A stretch of DNA of 64,000 bases from NCBI GenBank assembly GCA_024709425.1, contig JANJWS010000031.1:1-64000 (forward strand), written 5' to 3'. The notes under the pieces were generated by a model, which did no database searches, was not told where the DNA came from, and was given only the letters and a program-made list of their open reading frames with translations. This stretch comes from Thiobacillus sp. Its GTDB lineage: Bacteria; Pseudomonadota; Gammaproteobacteria; Burkholderiales; Thiobacillaceae. Below, one piece after another: positions 48,149 through 58,262 of the stretch; positions within the stretch are counted from its first letter, which is position 1, and each line of letters opens with the position of its first letter. The position numbers and the translations under genes are program-made.

Positions 48149-49792
48149 ATGTTCAAGAACATGAAAATTGGGGTTCGTCTGGGGATCGGTTTTGGTCTGG
48201 TCGTGATCTTGATGGTGGCGATTGCCTTCATCGGCATCACGCGCATGGCGGCCCTCAACGAATCGCTGGAAAACGTCAACAATGACAAATGGCCGAAGGT
48301 CTTGCTGCTGCAGGAGGGGCTGGCCGGCGTCAACGCGATCGGCCTGGGCGCGCGTGACATTCTGATGGCCACCGAACCATCTGGTGTCCAGAGCGCGAAG
48401 GAGCGCATTCTCGAAGGGCGGGCGAATATCGGCAAGGCCTGGGAGCAGCTCAAGCCGACGCTTGTCCAGCCCAAGGGGATCGAAATGTTCCAGCTGATCC
48501 TTGATTCGCGTGAGAGGTATATCGCGGCACAAAACCAGATCATCAAGCTGGCCGAGGAAGGCAAGGTCGAAGAAGGCCGTTCATACATGGAATCCGAGTT
48601 CCGTCCGGCGGCGAACGAATATCGAAAGCGCGTCAACGAGCTCATCCAGTTCCAGGGTGAACTCATGAACGAACTGGGCAAGGTGGCCAGTGAACAATAC
48701 AGTCAGGCGCGGATGCTCATGCTCGGCATGAGCGTGGCGGCCTTTCTGTTCGCGGTGGTGATCGCGTTCTGGGTCACTCGTTCAATTACCCGTCCCCTCG
48801 GCGAGGCGGTGGGCGTTGCCAACAGTCTTTCTGAAGGCGACTTCAGCGTGAAGATCGATGTGCAGTCGAGGGATGAGACCGGCATGCTGCTGGCCTCGAT
48901 GAAGAACATGGTGGAGAAACTGACGCAGATCATCACCGAGGTGCGGAGCGCGGCAGACAATCTCTCCAGCGCGTCGGAGGAGGTTTCCGCGACGGCGCAA
49001 TCCCTGAGCCAGGCCTCCAGCGAGCAGGCGGCGAGCGTGGAGGAGACCTCCGCCTCGATCGAACAGATGTCCGCCTCCATTGGCCAGAACACGGAAAATG
49101 CCAAGGTGACCGATGGCATGGCGTCGAAGGCCGCGAAGGAAGCCACCGAAGGCGGCGAGGCGGTCAAGGAAACGGTCACGGCCATGAAGAGCATCGCCGG
49201 CAAGATCGGCATCATCGACGACATCGCCTACCAGACCAACCTGCTCGCACTGAATGCGGCGATCGAGGCTGCACGAGCCGGCGAGCACGGCAAGGGTTTC
49301 GCGGTCGTGGCGGCGGAAGTGCGCAAGCTGGCCGAGCGCAGCCAGGTCGCGGCACAGGAGATCGGCGAGCTGGCGAGTGGTTCGGTGGGCATGGCCGAAC
49401 GAGCCGGCAAGCTGTTGGATGAGATGGTGCCGTCGATCAACAAGACGTCCGACCTGGTCCAGGAAATCACCGCCGCTTCCGAGGAACAATCCTCCGGTGT
49501 CGGCCAGATCAACACGGCGATGTCCCAGCTGAATCAGATCACGCAGCAGAATGCGTCGAGCTCCGAGGAATTGGCGGCCACGGCGGAAGAGATGAGCAGC
49601 CAGGCGGAGCAACTTCAGCAATCCATGAGCTTCTTCAAACTGGAGAGCGGCACCGCCTCGACGGTATCCGTCATCAAGAAAGGGGCGACGCAGAAGCAAA
49701 TCCAGGTGACACATCTGAAGGGGACGGGCAGCAAGGCGACGCCGAAAATGGTGGCGGGCCCCGGCGACGAACTCGAATTCGTCAAGTTCTGA
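48149..49792 (+). CDS. Methyl-accepting chemotaxis protein, four-helix-bundle sensor
   Basis: A 547-residue transmembrane receptor. The first helix is at about 10-30. A periplasmic four-helix-bundle domain of roughly 155 residues follows, then a second helix near 190-210, HAMP ([20 protein letters not shown]), and a cytoplasmic signalling hairpin with [25 protein letters not shown] lies 8 bases before ATG 48149; a GTG two codons earlier is not used. It sits between cheA and cheW and is probably the main receptor of this array. The ligand is unknown. Confidence 0.9.
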   Translation: MFKNMKIGVRLGIGFGLVVILMVAIAFIGITRMAALNESLENVNNDKWPKVLLLQEGLAGVNAIGLGARDILMATEPSGVQSAKERILEGRANIGKAWEQLKPTLVQPKGIEMFQLILDSRERYIAAQNQIIKLAEEGKVEEGRSYMESEFRPAANEYRKRVNELIQFQGELMNELGKVASEQYSQARMLMLGMSVAAFLFAVVIAFWVTRSITRPLGEAVGVANSLSEGDFSVKIDVQSRDETGMLLASMKNMVEKLTQIITEVRSAADNLSSASEEVSATAQSLSQASSEQAASVEETSASIEQMSASIGQNTENAKVTDGMASKAAKEATEGGEAVKETVTAMKSIAGKIGIIDDIAYQTNLLALNAAIEAARAGEHGKGFAVVAAEVRKLAERSQVAAQEIGELASGSVGMAERAGKLLDEMVPSINKTSDLVQEITAASEEQSSGVGQINTAMSQLNQITQQNASSSEELAATAEEMSSQAEQLQQSMSFFKLESGTASTVSVIKKGATQKQIQVTHLKGTGSKATPKMVAGPGDELEFVKF

Positions 49793-49801
49793 GGAGGTGG
49801 C

Positions 49802-50350
49802 ATGAGTGCGCTAGTCAAAGTGCAGGATGAGGCAGGACTCGCTGCGGGACTCGATCACCAGCAGTATCTGACCTTCATGCTGGGCGGCGAAATGTTCGCG
49901 ATCGGCATTCTCGCCATCAAGGAAATCATCGAGTACGGCAACCTCACGGAGGTGCCGATGATGCCTGACTATATCCGCGGGGTGATCAACCTGCGCGGCA
50001 GCGTGGTGCCGGTCGTCGACCTTTCTGCACGTTTCGGTCGCAAGAGTACGGAACTCACCCGCCGTACCTGCATCGTGATCATCGAAGTGGTTTCGGCTGA
50101 GGACAAGCAGGTGGTTGGCGTCGTGGTGGATGCGGTGAACGAGGTGCTCGAAATCGCACAGGACCAGATCGAGCCGCCACCGGCCTTTGGCGCGAGGATT
50201 CGCACCGATTTCATCCGCGGAATGGGCAAGGTGGACAGCAAGTTCGTGATCATCCTGCACGTCGACAATGTACTGTCGCTCGACGATCTGGCATTGCTGG
50301 AACAGGCTCATGCACAGGGTACGTCTGCCAGTGAGGGGATACCGGGGTGA
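49802..50350 (+). CDS. cheW: Chemotaxis adaptor CheW
   Basis: A 182-residue scaffold linking receptors to CheA. The fold is recognisable from QYLTFMLGGEMFAIGILAIK, the MPDYIRGVINLRGSVVPVVD strand pair, and the GVVVDAVNEVLEI segment. AGGAGG sits next to the start. The chain ends in a low-complexity tail (QAHAQGTSASEGIPG) longer than in E. coli. It lies 9 bases after the receptor gene. A 176-base stretch without a gene separates it from cheR. Confidence 0.9.
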   Translation: MSALVKVQDEAGLAAGLDHQQYLTFMLGGEMFAIGILAIKEIIEYGNLTEVPMMPDYIRGVINLRGSVVPVVDLSARFGRKSTELTRRTCIVIIEVVSAEDKQVVGVVVDAVNEVLEIAQDQIEPPPAFGARIRTDFIRGMGKVDSKFVIILHVDNVLSLDDLALLEQAHAQGTSASEGIPG

Positions 50351-50526
50351 TCAGCAATGCGTGACGGACAAGGGGGCCAGATGATCGCCTACGCCGGATG
50401 CCGGAGCGCTGCACCGTCGGCCATTCCGGCGTGCCCGCCGTGCCCTTGTCGGCGCGTGCCGCGCACTGCCACCTCGCATCCGCCGAAGCCCCATGCGCGT
50501 CGATGCGGTGAGTGAGGGTGCGGCGC

Positions 50527-51330
50527 ATGCAGGCATCCACGCTGTCCGATCATGAGTTCGGGGAATTCCAGAGTCTGGTCTACCGGCTTGCGGGAATCAG
50601 CCTGTCCCCGGCCAAGAAGGCTCTGGTGTGCGGGCGCCTTGCGAAGCGGCTGAAGCATTATTCGCTCGACTCCTACCATGACTATTTGCGCCTGCTGACG
50701 AGCGGCAAGGCGCCGGAGGAATTGCAGACCGCGCTGGATCTGCTCACCACCAACGAGACCTATTTTTTTCGTGAACCCAAGCATTTCGAATTCCTGCAGC
50801 AGCACATTCTCGCCCAACGTTCGCCCGGAGCGCCGTTTCGTGTATGGAGTGCAGCCTGCTCAAGCGGCGAGGAGCCCTATAGCCTGGCGATGGCATTGTC
50901 TGCGAGGCTTGGAGAAACACCTTGGGAGATTCTTGCGTCCGACATCAGCACAAGGGTGCTGGAGCACGCGCGCGGCGGGCTGTATGCGATGGAGCGTGCA
51001 CGCCATATTCCCCCGCGCTTTCTTCAGGAATACTGCCTCAAGGGCGTGGGATCTCAGGAAGGGCGATTTCTCATGGACAGGCGCCTGCGAGCGCGGGTGC
51101 ACTTCCAGCAGATTAATCTCAATGAGACTCTGCCGAATATCGGCGAGTTCGACGTGGTCTTCCTGCGCAATGTGATGATCTACTTCAACAACGAGACCAA
51201 GGCCCGGGTGGTCGAACGCATTGCCGGCAAGCTCAGGCCCGGGGGTTACCTGATCATTGGGCACTCGGAAAGCCTCAATGGCGTCACCGACGTGCTCAGC
51301 GCCGTCAGACCATCGGTATACAGAAAGTAG
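50527..51330 (+). CDS. cheR: Chemoreceptor glutamate methyltransferase CheR
   Basis: A 267-residue SAM-dependent methyltransferase for receptor adaptation. An N-terminal helical domain (EFGEFQSLVYRLAGISLSP) precedes LLTTNETYFFREPKHFEFL. The SAM site is VWSAACSSGEEPYSLAMAL, and VFLRNVMIYFNNET follows. ATG 50527 is preferred over an ATG five codons earlier. In the preceding 176 bases (50351-50526) I see no gene or clear signal. cheD follows after 16 bases. Confidence 0.92.
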   Translation: MQASTLSDHEFGEFQSLVYRLAGISLSPAKKALVCGRLAKRLKHYSLDSYHDYLRLLTSGKAPEELQTALDLLTTNETYFFREPKHFEFLQQHILAQRSPGAPFRVWSAACSSGEEPYSLAMALSARLGETPWEILASDISTRVLEHARGGLYAMERARHIPPRFLQEYCLKGVGSQEGRFLMDRRLRARVHFQQINLNETLPNIGEFDVVFLRNVMIYFNNETKARVVERIAGKLRPGGYLIIGHSESLNGVTDVLSAVRPSVYRK

Positions 51331-51346
51331 CCCAGCACGTTGGCCC

Positions 51347-51856
51347 ATGCGCAAGCCGCCTCACGTCATCGAAATCTTCCTGAACCCCGGTGAGTACTAC
51401 TTCGGGGATCGGGACATCCGCATCCGGACGATCCTGGGATCCTGTGTCTCCATTACGCTCTGGCATCCGAAATTGCTGATTGGAGGCATGTGTCATTACA
51501 TGCTGCCGAGCCGGAACGGGGGCGGCGCAGTCCAGGCAGACGGCAAGTATGCCGACGAAGCCCTCGGACTGCTCTTCGACGAGATTCGCCGCACTGGAAC
51601 GGCGCTCGAGGACTACGAGGTCAAGATGTTCGGTGGGGGCAACATGTTCCAGCGTCAGGTCAAGGCCGGGCAGGGCCATATCGGCATCAAGAACGCCGAG
51701 GCCGGTCGTCATCTTGTGCAGCGCCACGGCCTGCGCCTGGCTTCGGCCGATCTGGGCGGTGCCGGTCACCGCACGGTGCTGTTCGACATCTGGTCCGGCC
51801 ATGTATGGGTGCGCCAGTTCACCCCGCAGGTCGCGGATGACTGCAATGCGTGTTGA
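51347..51856 (+). CDS. cheD: Chemoreceptor glutamine deamidase CheD
   Basis: A 169-residue deamidase that tunes receptor glutamines and interacts with CheC/CheY in some species. The catalytic Cys lies in GSCVSITLWHP and the His in GGMCHYMLPSR; both are present. The start at 51347 gives the standard N terminus, whereas the same frame continues upstream into cheR without conserved sequence. No cheC was found, so CheD would act on receptors only. cheB starts 12 bases on. Confidence 0.9.
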   Translation: MRKPPHVIEIFLNPGEYYFGDRDIRIRTILGSCVSITLWHPKLLIGGMCHYMLPSRNGGGAVQADGKYADEALGLLFDEIRRTGTALEDYEVKMFGGGNMFQRQVKAGQGHIGIKNAEAGRHLVQRHGLRLASADLGGAGHRTVLFDIWSGHVWVRQFTPQVADDCNAC

Positions 51857-51868
51857 AGCAGGGGTGCC

Positions 51869-52945
51869 ATGTCGAACAATGTAAAAGTCCTGATCGTGGA
51901 TGACTCCGCCGTGGTGCGGCAAGTGCTGTCGGAAGTCCTCAATGCCGATCCCGGCATCGACGTGATCGCCGTCGCACCTGACCCCATTTTTGCGCAGGAG
52001 AAGATGAAGAAGCAGTGGCCGGACGTGATCGTACTGGATGTGGAAATGCCGCGCATGGATGGCATCACGTTCCTGAAGAAGATCATGGCCGAACGGCCGA
52101 CACCCGTGGTGATCTGTTCATCGATTTCGCAGAAGGGCTCCGAAACGGCCATGCAGGCCCTCGCCGCAGGGGCGGTCGGAATCGTGCCGAAGCCCGGCAT
52201 CGGCAACCGCCGCGCGGCATTGGAGGATGCCGCCTCGGATCTCATTCGTGCGGTGCGGACAGCGGCGCACGCGAATTTGGGGAACCTGCGGGTCGGCGAC
52301 CGCGCCGGTACCGTCGGCGTGACGCAAAAGCTCAGCGCCGACGCGATCCTGCCCGCGACGAGCCACGCCATGGCCCAAACAACCGAACGCATCGTCGCAA
52401 TCGGCACCTCCACCGGTGGCACCCAGGCGCTGGAGGCGGTGCTGACTGCGTTGCCGCGGGTGTGCCCCGGGATCGTCATCGTGCAGCACATGCCCGAGAA
52501 ATTCACCGCCTCCTTCGCGGCGAGGCTCGATACGCTGTGCCAGATCGAGGTGCGCGAGGCGCAGAACGGTGATCGCGTCATGGCGGGACGCGCACTGATC
52601 GCTCCCGGTGGCCGGCACATGCTGCTCAAGCGCAACGGTTCCCAGTATCACGTGGAAGTGGTCGATGGCCCGGTCGTCAACCGCCATCGGCCCTCGGTGG
52701 ACGTGCTGTTCCGTTCCGTGGCCAAGTTCGCCGGCAGGAACGCCCTCGGCGTCATCATGACCGGCATGGGCGACGACGGTGCGCGTGGCCTCAAGGAAAT
52801 GCACGAGGCCGGGGCCGCCACCGTGGCGCAGGATGAGGCTACCTGCGTGGTTTACGGCATGCCCAAGGAAGCCGTCAAGCTGGGCGGCGTGGATCGCAGC
52901 GCTGCACTGCATGCGATTCCGGCAGAGATCATGAAATATGTGTAA
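51869..52945 (+). CDS. cheB: Chemoreceptor methylesterase/deamidase CheB
   Basis: A 358-residue two-domain protein. The receiver has phospho-Asp57 ([13 protein letters not shown]). The C-terminal methylesterase has the nucleophile Ser in GTSTGG, the His in [13 protein letters not shown], and the Asp in [12 protein letters not shown], so the triad is complete. It balances CheR, encoded two genes upstream. The 204 bases before the next gene hold an open frame that I do not consider coding. Confidence 0.92.
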   Translation: MSNNVKVLIVDDSAVVRQVLSEVLNADPGIDVIAVAPDPIFAQEKMKKQWPDVIVLDVEMPRMDGITFLKKIMAERPTPVVICSSISQKGSETAMQALAAGAVGIVPKPGIGNRRAALEDAASDLIRAVRTAAHANLGNLRVGDRAGTVGVTQKLSADAILPATSHAMAQTTERIVAIGTSTGGTQALEAVLTALPRVCPGIVIVQHMPEKFTASFAARLDTLCQIEVREAQNGDRVMAGRALIAPGGRHMLLKRNGSQYHVEVVDGPVVNRHRPSVDVLFRSVAKFAGRNALGVIMTGMGDDGARGLKEMHEAGAATVAQDEATCVVYGMPKEAVKLGGVDRSAALHAIPAEIMKYV

Positions 52946-53149
52946 GCGCTGCGCACGCGATGCGGAGGGGGACGACGCAAACCGAGAATTCGATCGTGCT
53001 TGCATGCTGCGAAACCGGGACATCGCAGCGGTCGATACGACCCTGCGTGAAGGGAGCCCCTTGCAGACGACTGTCTTTGTCCATATGGATCAAGGGCACC
53101 GTCGCGCGTTCCGTACGGGACTGCATGAAGGCCCTCGGGTATTCCCGGC

Positions 53150-56098
53150 ATGACCCGACTGTTCAAGAGCCTCCGCAGCCGGCTGATCGCACTGATCCTG
53201 GCCGCCATGTTGCCCATGTTGTTAATCACCTGGATCATCGGCCAGTCAATGTATCACCATGCCGTAACCGATGTTTTTCAGGAGACGAAGGCCGTCGTGC
53301 AGGGCATTTCGCTGACGCAGGAACAACACATCAACGCGGCACGCGAACTGCTTTTTTCCCTGTCGGGCAGCCCGGCGATCGTCGCGCAAAAACCAGGATT
53401 CTGTTCGGTCTTCAGCGAAGTGCTGAGCAAGCATGAGATCTTCGCCAATGCGGGGATGACCGATCTCGATGGAAATGCCATTTGCGTCGGGGCGCCCAGG
53501 ATACGCGTCGCAAGCTTCAGCGACAGGCTGTGGTTTAGACAGATTCGCCTGGGGCGTAATGAAGTCGTGGTCGGCGACTACCATCTCGGAGTTATGGTGA
53601 AGGAGCCCGTCGTCATTGTGGCCAAGCCCGTCAAGGACAACCATGGCAATCACCTGGCCTATCTGTTCATATCGGTGGCCCTTTCCTGGTTTGACCGTCA
53701 TACCCTCGGGGATGCATTGCCGGAGGATGCCGAGCTCATTTTCTACGACAACCGGGGCATCGTGCTTCACAGCGATCCGGCACCGCAAGTCTGGCGGGGG
53801 CAGCCCATCGGTACCGCCATTCGGCGGATCGGACCGCCGGATGCTGCCACCGGCATCATCGAAGCTCATGGGCTCGATGGACGCTCGCGGCTGTTCTCCA
53901 TCGCCCGTCTGGAGAGTAGTGCTGCCAGGGGCAACGCGTTCGTTGCCGTTGGCATTCCCACGGACACCGCGTTGGCAGGCGTGCGCAGTGCCGGAGGATG
54001 GGCAGCGCTGGCCATCGTGGGCGTATTCGGCGGCATGCTGCTGTTGGCCTGGGTGGGAACGGGGCGGCTGGTAATCGCTCCGGTGCGTCGCCTCATCGAC
54101 CAGGCGAACGCGCATGCGGCGGGGGATCTTGCTCGGCGCAGCGGGGTCGCCGAGGGCACCGAACTGAGCGAACTCGCGCGCACGCTGGATGCGATGGCGG
54201 TGAAAATGGCCGAACGCGATCGTGTGCTGGCGCAGCACCTGCATGCGTTCAATGAGCACGCCATCGTGAGTGCTGCCGATACGGATGGAAGGATTATCTA
54301 TGCGAACGACAAGTTTTGCGAAATCAGCCAATACAGCCGGGAAGAGGTGATCGGAAAGTCCCACAGGCTGATCAACTCCGGGTTCCACCCGCCCGAGTTC
54401 TTCACGGCAATGTGGGATACGATTTCCCGGGGGCGTGTCTGGCATGGCAACATCCGCAACCGGCGCAAGGATGGAAGCTACTATTGGGTGGCATCGACCG
54501 TGGTCCCGTTTTTCGATAACAAGGGCCGGCTGAAAAGTTATTTCTCGATTCGTACCGATATCACCCGCGCGCTGGCGATTGACGACGCGCTTCAGAAAAG
54601 CGAGGAACGATTCCGGCTTCTGGCCCAGAATGCGCTGGACGTCATTTCGCTGCACGATCCCCAGGGGCGCTACGTCTATATCAGCCCCTCCTGCGAACGT
54701 GTACTGGGCTACGTCCCGGACGACCTGACCGGCCGTGATGCCTACGAACTGGTGCACCCGGAGGATGTCGAGAAAGTGCGCGCGACCTTGCATCAACCCG
54801 CGCTGCTCGGCACGGCTGCGACGTGTGAGTATGTGCGGGTGCGGCACCGGAGCGGCGAATATATCTGGATGGACATCGCCGCCGTGCCCACCTGCAACGA
54901 GGCCGGAGACATTGTCACGATCCAGGTTTCCGCCCGCGAAGTGACGGCCCGCAAGCGGGTGGAGGACGAACTGCGCCTGCATGACCGGGCGATCGCCGCG
55001 AGTGGAAGCGGAATCGTCATCGTCCGGCGCGACGATTTCGCGATCGAGTACGCGAATGCGGCGTATTCGGGCATCGTCGACTTGCCGCAGGCGGGCATCG
55101 TGGGACAGCGCTGGCCCCTCCTCGAGGCGACCCCCGAGAGTACCCGAGCGTGGCAGCTCTTCCACGACGCCGTGACCGTGGGCGACGAAATGCATGCGGT
55201 AGTTGAGGCCGTGTCGCGTCGTGGACGCACGCTGTGGGCGGATATTTTTGTCTCTCCGGTGCGCAACGAGGCGGGCGAGGTCACACATTACGTCGTGGCG
55301 ATCAGCGATGTGACCGAGCAGGTGCTCATGGAAAGGGCCCTGCTGCGCGCCAAGGAGGCCGCCGAGCAGGCCAGCCAGGCCAAGTCGAAATTCTTGTCCC
55401 ACGTCAGTCACGAACTGCGGACGCCGCTCAATGCCATCGTGGGATTCGCACAATTGCTTGAATCCGATCCCGATGCGCCGTTGACCGCAAGCCAGCACGA
55501 AAGCATCCGGCGCATCCTGCAATCCGGCTGGCTCCTGCGCGAACTGATCGATGATGTATTGGAGCTGTCCCGCATCGAGGCAGGGCGCCTGAAGCTGAAA
55601 CCGGCGCAGGTCGATGCCTTCGACCTGGTGCGTGAATGCTTGGCGGCGATCGCAGCGCAGGCGGCCGACAATGATCTGGAAATCATCGACCTGAGCGGTG
55701 AATGCGCCCGGCAAACGGTGCATGTCGATGTCAGGCGCCTCAAGCAGGTCTTGCTCAACCTGCTCAGCAATGCCGTGAAGTACAACCGGCGTGGGGGGCG
55801 CGTGACAGTCTCCTGCCATGTGTCGGATGACGGCGCGATTCAGATCGCCGTGAGCGATACCGGTATCGGCATTCCCCGGGAGAAGCGGGACGAGTTGTTC
55901 CAGTATTTCAGCCGGCTGGGCGCCGAAGACTCCAGCATCCCGGGTATCGGCGTGGGGTTGGCCCTATGCAGGCATCTGTTGGATTTGATGGGTGGTCACA
56001 TCAGTGTAGAAAGCGTTCCGGGAGAAGGAAGCAGTTTCACGATCAACTTGCCGGGGGTGTGCCGCCTACTGGAAACGGTAAAACATCAACATGCCTGA
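53150..56098 (+). CDS. Multi-PAS transmembrane sensor histidine kinase
   Basis: A 982-residue kinase. One helix lies near residues 11-31, followed by a large periplasmic Cache-like sensor (about 35-285), a second helix near 288-308, HAMP, three PAS domains (about 365-735; the first has IIYANDKFCEISQYSREEVIG), HisKA with His754 (VSHELRTPLNAIVGFAQLL), and HATPase (SDTGIGIPREKRDELFQYF). No receiver is fused. The next two genes encode an anti-anti-sigma factor and a receiver-phosphatase, so the latter's receiver is the likely target. Confidence 0.88.
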   Translation: MTRLFKSLRSRLIALILAAMLPMLLITWIIGQSMYHHAVTDVFQETKAVVQGISLTQEQHINAARELLFSLSGSPAIVAQKPGFCSVFSEVLSKHEIFANAGMTDLDGNAICVGAPRIRVASFSDRLWFRQIRLGRNEVVVGDYHLGVMVKEPVVIVAKPVKDNHGNHLAYLFISVALSWFDRHTLGDALPEDAELIFYDNRGIVLHSDPAPQVWRGQPIGTAIRRIGPPDAATGIIEAHGLDGRSRLFSIARLESSAARGNAFVAVGIPTDTALAGVRSAGGWAALAIVGVFGGMLLLAWVGTGRLVIAPVRRLIDQANAHAAGDLARRSGVAEGTELSELARTLDAMAVKMAERDRVLAQHLHAFNEHAIVSAADTDGRIIYANDKFCEISQYSREEVIGKSHRLINSGFHPPEFFTAMWDTISRGRVWHGNIRNRRKDGSYYWVASTVVPFFDNKGRLKSYFSIRTDITRALAIDDALQKSEERFRLLAQNALDVISLHDPQGRYVYISPSCERVLGYVPDDLTGRDAYELVHPEDVEKVRATLHQPALLGTAATCEYVRVRHRSGEYIWMDIAAVPTCNEAGDIVTIQVSAREVTARKRVEDELRLHDRAIAASGSGIVIVRRDDFAIEYANAAYSGIVDLPQAGIVGQRWPLLEATPESTRAWQLFHDAVTVGDEMHAVVEAVSRRGRTLWADIFVSPVRNEAGEVTHYVVAISDVTEQVLMERALLRAKEAAEQASQAKSKFLSHVSHELRTPLNAIVGFAQLLESDPDAPLTASQHESIRRILQSGWLLRELIDDVLELSRIEAGRLKLKPAQVDAFDLVRECLAAIAAQAADNDLEIIDLSGECARQTVHVDVRRLKQVLLNLLSNAVKYNRRGGRVTVSCHVSDDGAIQIAVSDTGIGIPREKRDELFQYFSRLGAEDSSIPGIGVGLALCRHLLDLMGGHISVESVPGEGSSFTINLPGVCRLLETVKHQHA

Positions 56099-56143
56099 CT
56101 CATACCCCAACAGCCTGTTAGTGCGTACTTGAAAGGAGCGAAC

Positions 56144-56449
56144 ATGAACATTGATACTCAGAGGGAAGGTAGCCGGGCACGCGTCGTGCTCAACGGGCGT
56201 TTCGATTTCAACAGCCATGCCATGTTCAATGAAACGACCGATTCTCTGTTGAGAGACGCTGGAATCAATGAACTGGAACTGGATTTCGACCAGGTGAAAT
56301 ATATCGACAGCTCCGCCATGGGCATGCTGCTGCTGCTCAAGGAGCGGGCCAAGGGGGCCTCGAAATCCATCACCTTGTTCAATTGCAGGGGCTCGGTGGC
56401 CCAGGTCTTCGAGCTCTCGAATTTCCGACGCCTGTTCACCATCAAGTGA
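56144..56449 (+). CDS. Anti-sigma factor antagonist (STAS), HsbA-like
   Basis: A 101-residue STAS protein with KYIDSSAMGMLLLLKERAKG; Ser56 lies at the same position as the serine phosphorylated in Pseudomonas aeruginosa HsbA. AAGGAG precedes ATG 56144, favoured over a TTG start 15 bases upstream. The next gene, 12 bases on, is an HsbR-like kinase-phosphatase, giving the HsbA-HsbR partner arrangement. In Pseudomonas this pair controls FlgM and a diguanylate cyclase; the target here is unknown. Confidence 0.87.
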   Translation: MNIDTQREGSRARVVLNGRFDFNSHAMFNETTDSLLRDAGINELELDFDQVKYIDSSAMGMLLLLKERAKGASKSITLFNCRGSVAQVFELSNFRRLFTIK

Positions 56450-56461
56450 CCATATGGCCAT

Positions 56462-58192
56462 ATGAGCAAATCGGGCATGACAGTTCTGGTGGTGGACGAC
56501 ACTGCCAACAACGTGGCGATCGCCAGCCAGGTGGTCAGGCGAATGGGGCATCGTTCCATTGAGGCACGTTCGGGCGAGGAGGCGCTGGAAAAATTCCTTG
56601 CCGAATCACCCGACATGATCCTGATGGATGTGATGATGCCCGGTATGGGCGGCCTGGAAGCGACGCGGCGCATCCGTGAGGCAGCAGGTTCGCGCTGGCT
56701 GCCTATCCTGATGGTTACGGCACTCACGCGGGAGGATGAAGTTCTAGAAGGGCTTCGGGCCGGTGCGGATGATTACTTGACCAAGCCGCTGTCCCTGCCG
56801 GTTTTTCAGGCCAAGATTCAGGTGTTCCAGAGGATCGCCGAACTGCAGCAGGCCCTTTCCCGGCAGTCTGTGGAACTGTCCACCTACTACCAGCAGGCGG
56901 AAGACGAGCGGCGTCTTGGCGCGCGCTTGATGGAGTATATGGTCAATCGCGAAGGGCTCAGTGATCCCGCCTTGCGCTATCGTGTGACGCCCGCATGGCA
57001 TTTTAGTGGTGATCTGATCGCCGCTGCGCGCACGCCCGGAAAATGCCACCACATCCTGCTGAGCGATGGCATGGGTCATGGTCTGCCCGCAGCAATGGCT
57101 TCCATGCCCCAGTTCGATGCCTTCTATGCGATGAGCGCACTCAGCTATGGCATCGAGCGCATCGTCGAAGTGATGAACAGCCGCATGCATACCATGATGC
57201 CCCCGGGGCGTTTTGCCGCACTCACCCTCATTTCGATCAATCCGGTGATGGGGACGATCGAGGTCTGGAACGGTGGAAATCCCTCCCCATGTTTGATCGA
57301 TTCCGAGGGACGGATCGTCAAGCGCTGGAAATCCCGCCATGTGCCACTGGGCGTTCTGTCGCCAGAAGAGTTTTCGGCGGAACCCGAGGTGTATGCGTAT
57401 GAGAGGGAATGCCAATTGTTTCTGTGGTCGGATGGTTTGACGGAAGCGGAGAATGCCGAAGGCGTGCAGTTTGGTGCAGAACGTGCCTGCGCCTTGCTCG
57501 AGTCGGCCAACCCCGGGCATCGGTTCGATTCGCTGGTGCAGGCGTTGGACGAACATCGGCAGGGCGTGCTGGCGGATGACATCGCCGTGCTCATGGTGGA
57601 CGTTCCCGCGCCGGGCACGCTGACGCAGCCTGCCACCCCGGTGGGGGATGAGGAACGGGGCAGCGATGGCCTGCGCATGTCATTCCATTTCGAAGCGCAT
57701 GACCTGAAGAACCTGGACGTGGTGCCCGCCCTATCGGGCATGGTCGAACGCTTCGCGGCGACCCGGGAGCATGCCGGTCAGATTTTCCTCATCCTATCCG
57801 AGCTGGTCTCCAATGCGCTCGATCACGGGCTGCTGCGGTTGGATTCCGCACTGAAGACGACCAGCGATGGTTTCGCCGCTTACGCGGTCCGAAGGCAGCA
57901 GGCCTTGAAGGCACTGCAGAACGGGTTCATTGACATCGACATCGAGATCCTTCGGCGTGACAACCAGAAGATGGCGAAGATTTCCGTGCGTGACAGCGGG
58001 CCCGGCTTCGACTGGGCGGCCCGATCGGCGATTTCCAACAGTGGCCTGCATGGGCGTGGCGTAGAGTTGGTGCGACGCTTGAGCCATGAGATGCGATACA
58101 GCGCTCAGGGCAACGAGGTTGTCGTGTACTACGAATTGAGCCCTTCCGACCGGGCTTGCCGCGACGGGCAGGCCCCTCTGCTGACCCAGTAA
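56462..58192 (+). CDS. Receiver-PP2C phosphatase-HATPase regulator, HsbR-like
   Basis: A 576-residue regulator in three parts. The receiver has Asp56 (MILMDVMMPGMGG) and Lys in YLTKPL. The SpoIIE/RsbU-type phosphatase spans about 170-380 (ILLSDGMGHGLPAAMAS, LTLISINPVMGTIEVWNGGN, VLADDIAVLMVD). A C-terminal HATPase_c kinase spans about 410-560 (LILSELVSNALDHGLL, GRGVELVRRLSHEM). The combination allows both phosphorylation and dephosphorylation of a STAS partner, set by the receiver. The STAS gene directly upstream is its obvious substrate. It ends the plus-strand sensory region. Confidence 0.88.
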   Translation: MSKSGMTVLVVDDTANNVAIASQVVRRMGHRSIEARSGEEALEKFLAESPDMILMDVMMPGMGGLEATRRIREAAGSRWLPILMVTALTREDEVLEGLRAGADDYLTKPLSLPVFQAKIQVFQRIAELQQALSRQSVELSTYYQQAEDERRLGARLMEYMVNREGLSDPALRYRVTPAWHFSGDLIAAARTPGKCHHILLSDGMGHGLPAAMASMPQFDAFYAMSALSYGIERIVEVMNSRMHTMMPPGRFAALTLISINPVMGTIEVWNGGNPSPCLIDSEGRIVKRWKSRHVPLGVLSPEEFSAEPEVYAYERECQLFLWSDGLTEAENAEGVQFGAERACALLESANPGHRFDSLVQALDEHRQGVLADDIAVLMVDVPAPGTLTQPATPVGDEERGSDGLRMSFHFEAHDLKNLDVVPALSGMVERFAATREHAGQIFLILSELVSNALDHGLLRLDSALKTTSDGFAAYAVRRQQALKALQNGFIDIDIEILRRDNQKMAKISVRDSGPGFDWAARSAISNSGLHGRGVELVRRLSHEMRYSAQGNEVVVYYELSPSDRACRDGQAPLLTQ

Positions 58193-58262
58193 TCGAACCG
58201 GCGCAGCTCGGCTGGACACCGTGGGGGCCGCGCTGGATGGCGAGCCGGGCCGTTCGAGGGGA

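Noticed and set aside
52938-53153. A 71-residue frame bridging cheB and the next kinase with overlaps at both ends
   Set aside because: The neat overlaps are tempting, but the sequence is unstructured, has no ribosome site and resembles no protein. I treat it as chance.
53246-55819. An 857-residue open frame on the minus strand opposite the multi-PAS kinase
   Set aside because: It has no motif and low-complexity composition, and it lies wholly under a kinase with intact HisKA and HATPase motifs.
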